Source: Candidatus Krumholzibacteriia bacterium | GTDB taxonomy: Bacteria > Krumholzibacteriota > Krumholzibacteriia > LZORAL124-64-63 | Direction of reading: 5' to 3' | Assembly (NCBI GenBank): GCA_030590265.1 | Contig: JAUUYW010000206.1 | Location: forward strand, 1-6,232 | Length of the DNA: 6,232 bases | Part shown: piece after piece, positions 6,061-6,232 of the stretch | Layout of the letters: each line of letters opens with the position of its first letter | Position numbering within the stretch: position 1 is the stretch's first letter | Made by a program: the position numbers and the translations under genes | Notes under the pieces: generated by a model | The model's database searches: none | What the model was told of the DNA's origin: nothing | What the model saw: the letters and a program-made list of their open reading frames with translations, nothing else

Positions 6061-6231
6061 CCACGAGCGGTTCGCCGGGGTCTGCACCCACTCGGCTACA
6101 AGCCCGTAGAGGGTGAAGGGCTCATCGGCCGATTTAGCCATCAGGGTATCAAGCACATAGCCGCTGCCATCCACCGCCGCGCCCTTCAGGATAAAAGGAT
6201 TTAAATTATCGTAGGTGTTTCGCGCCGACAG
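6058..6231 (-). pseudogene. Fragment of family 5 (peptide-type) ABC transporter solute-binding protein
   Basis: Reading leftward from 6231 on the minus strand, about 58 codons are open without a start or stop. They give a product containing NTYDNLNPFILKG, LDTLMAKSADEPFTLYGLVAE and TPANRSW. This resembles the early part of YejA-like extracellular solute-binding proteins (SBP family 5: a D.LNPF..KG motif, DTLM..S.DEPF..YGL.AE and DRSW). In those proteins it follows the signal peptide and belongs to the peptide-binding lobe. After the Trp-Ala at 6063-6058 the match ends and the frame runs out of phase into the carboxyltransferase gene. The gene is cut on both sides, by the window edge and by the junction. 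The match is recalled by pattern, not by a search. Its presence next to mmdA has no functional logic. Confidence 0.65.
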
Positions 6232-6232
6232 G

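Noticed and set aside
5890..6174. 94-codon minus-strand frame crossing the junction as a novel fusion protein
   Set aside because: Its first part is solute-binding-protein-like, but after 6058 it is the wrong frame of mmdA (RWNHPPRCQNAVC...), so it is a by-product of the junction rather than a designed fusion.
1..6232. CRISPR array, tRNA/rRNA genes, insertion sequence ends or long repeats
   Set aside because: No regularly spaced repeats, no tRNA-like cloverleaf or rRNA-like stretches, no transposase, and no terminal inverted repeats beyond the two terminators and one small hairpin were seen on reading through.

Overview
The window is a protein-dense piece of bacterial DNA, probably the middle of a metagenome contig because both ends cut through genes. 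It has moderate GC, short intergenic gaps and tight operons. It carries two convergent biotin-dependent acyl-CoA carboxylase/decarboxylase gene sets with a regulatory operon between them. The separate biotin carboxylase and biotinyl-carrier genes, the mmdADCB-type gene order and the ECF/anti-sigma/DUF4252 trio suggest an anaerobic or facultative bacterium, possibly of the FCB assemblage or a similar lineage. That taxonomic placement is a weak inference.

Left, plus strand (1-1820): a 5'-truncated biotin carboxylase of the acetyl/propionyl-CoA carboxylase alpha type is followed in the same reading frame, after one stop codon, by a 177-aa biotinyl carrier protein with the EAMKM site. A UUCG-loop rho-independent terminator closes the unit.

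Middle, plus strand (1829-3614): immediately after that terminator lies a candidate ECF-type promoter (TGTAAC, 17-nt spacer, CGTC), a few bases from the ATG of an ECF sigma factor gene that lacks a Shine-Dalgarno sequence. The sigma gene overlaps by one base a membrane-anchored zinc-finger (HxxxCxxC) anti-sigma gene, which overlaps by one base an exported DUF4252-type protein. A perfect 14-bp stem with A and T tracts ends this operon and probably also ends the opposing one.

Right, minus strand (6060 down to 3631): C-terminal part of an acyl-CoA carboxyltransferase (MmdA type), an OadG-like delta subunit, a biotinyl gamma subunit with Ala/Pro linker and a multi-spanning beta subunit with the Na+-pump residues. 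The order matches the known mmdADCB operons, so this is best read as a sodium-translocating methylmalonyl-CoA decarboxylase. It would decarboxylate methylmalonyl-CoA to propionyl-CoA and pump Na+ out. The plus-strand carboxylase components could catalyse the ATP-dependent reverse-type reaction.

Right edge (about 6060-6232, minus strand): the sequence abruptly stops encoding MmdA and instead encodes, in another frame, about 57 residues resembling the N-terminal part of a family 5 (peptide-type) extracellular solute-binding protein. This out-of-frame junction is most easily explained as a chimeric contig end, but a real rearrangement cannot be excluded from the sequence alone.
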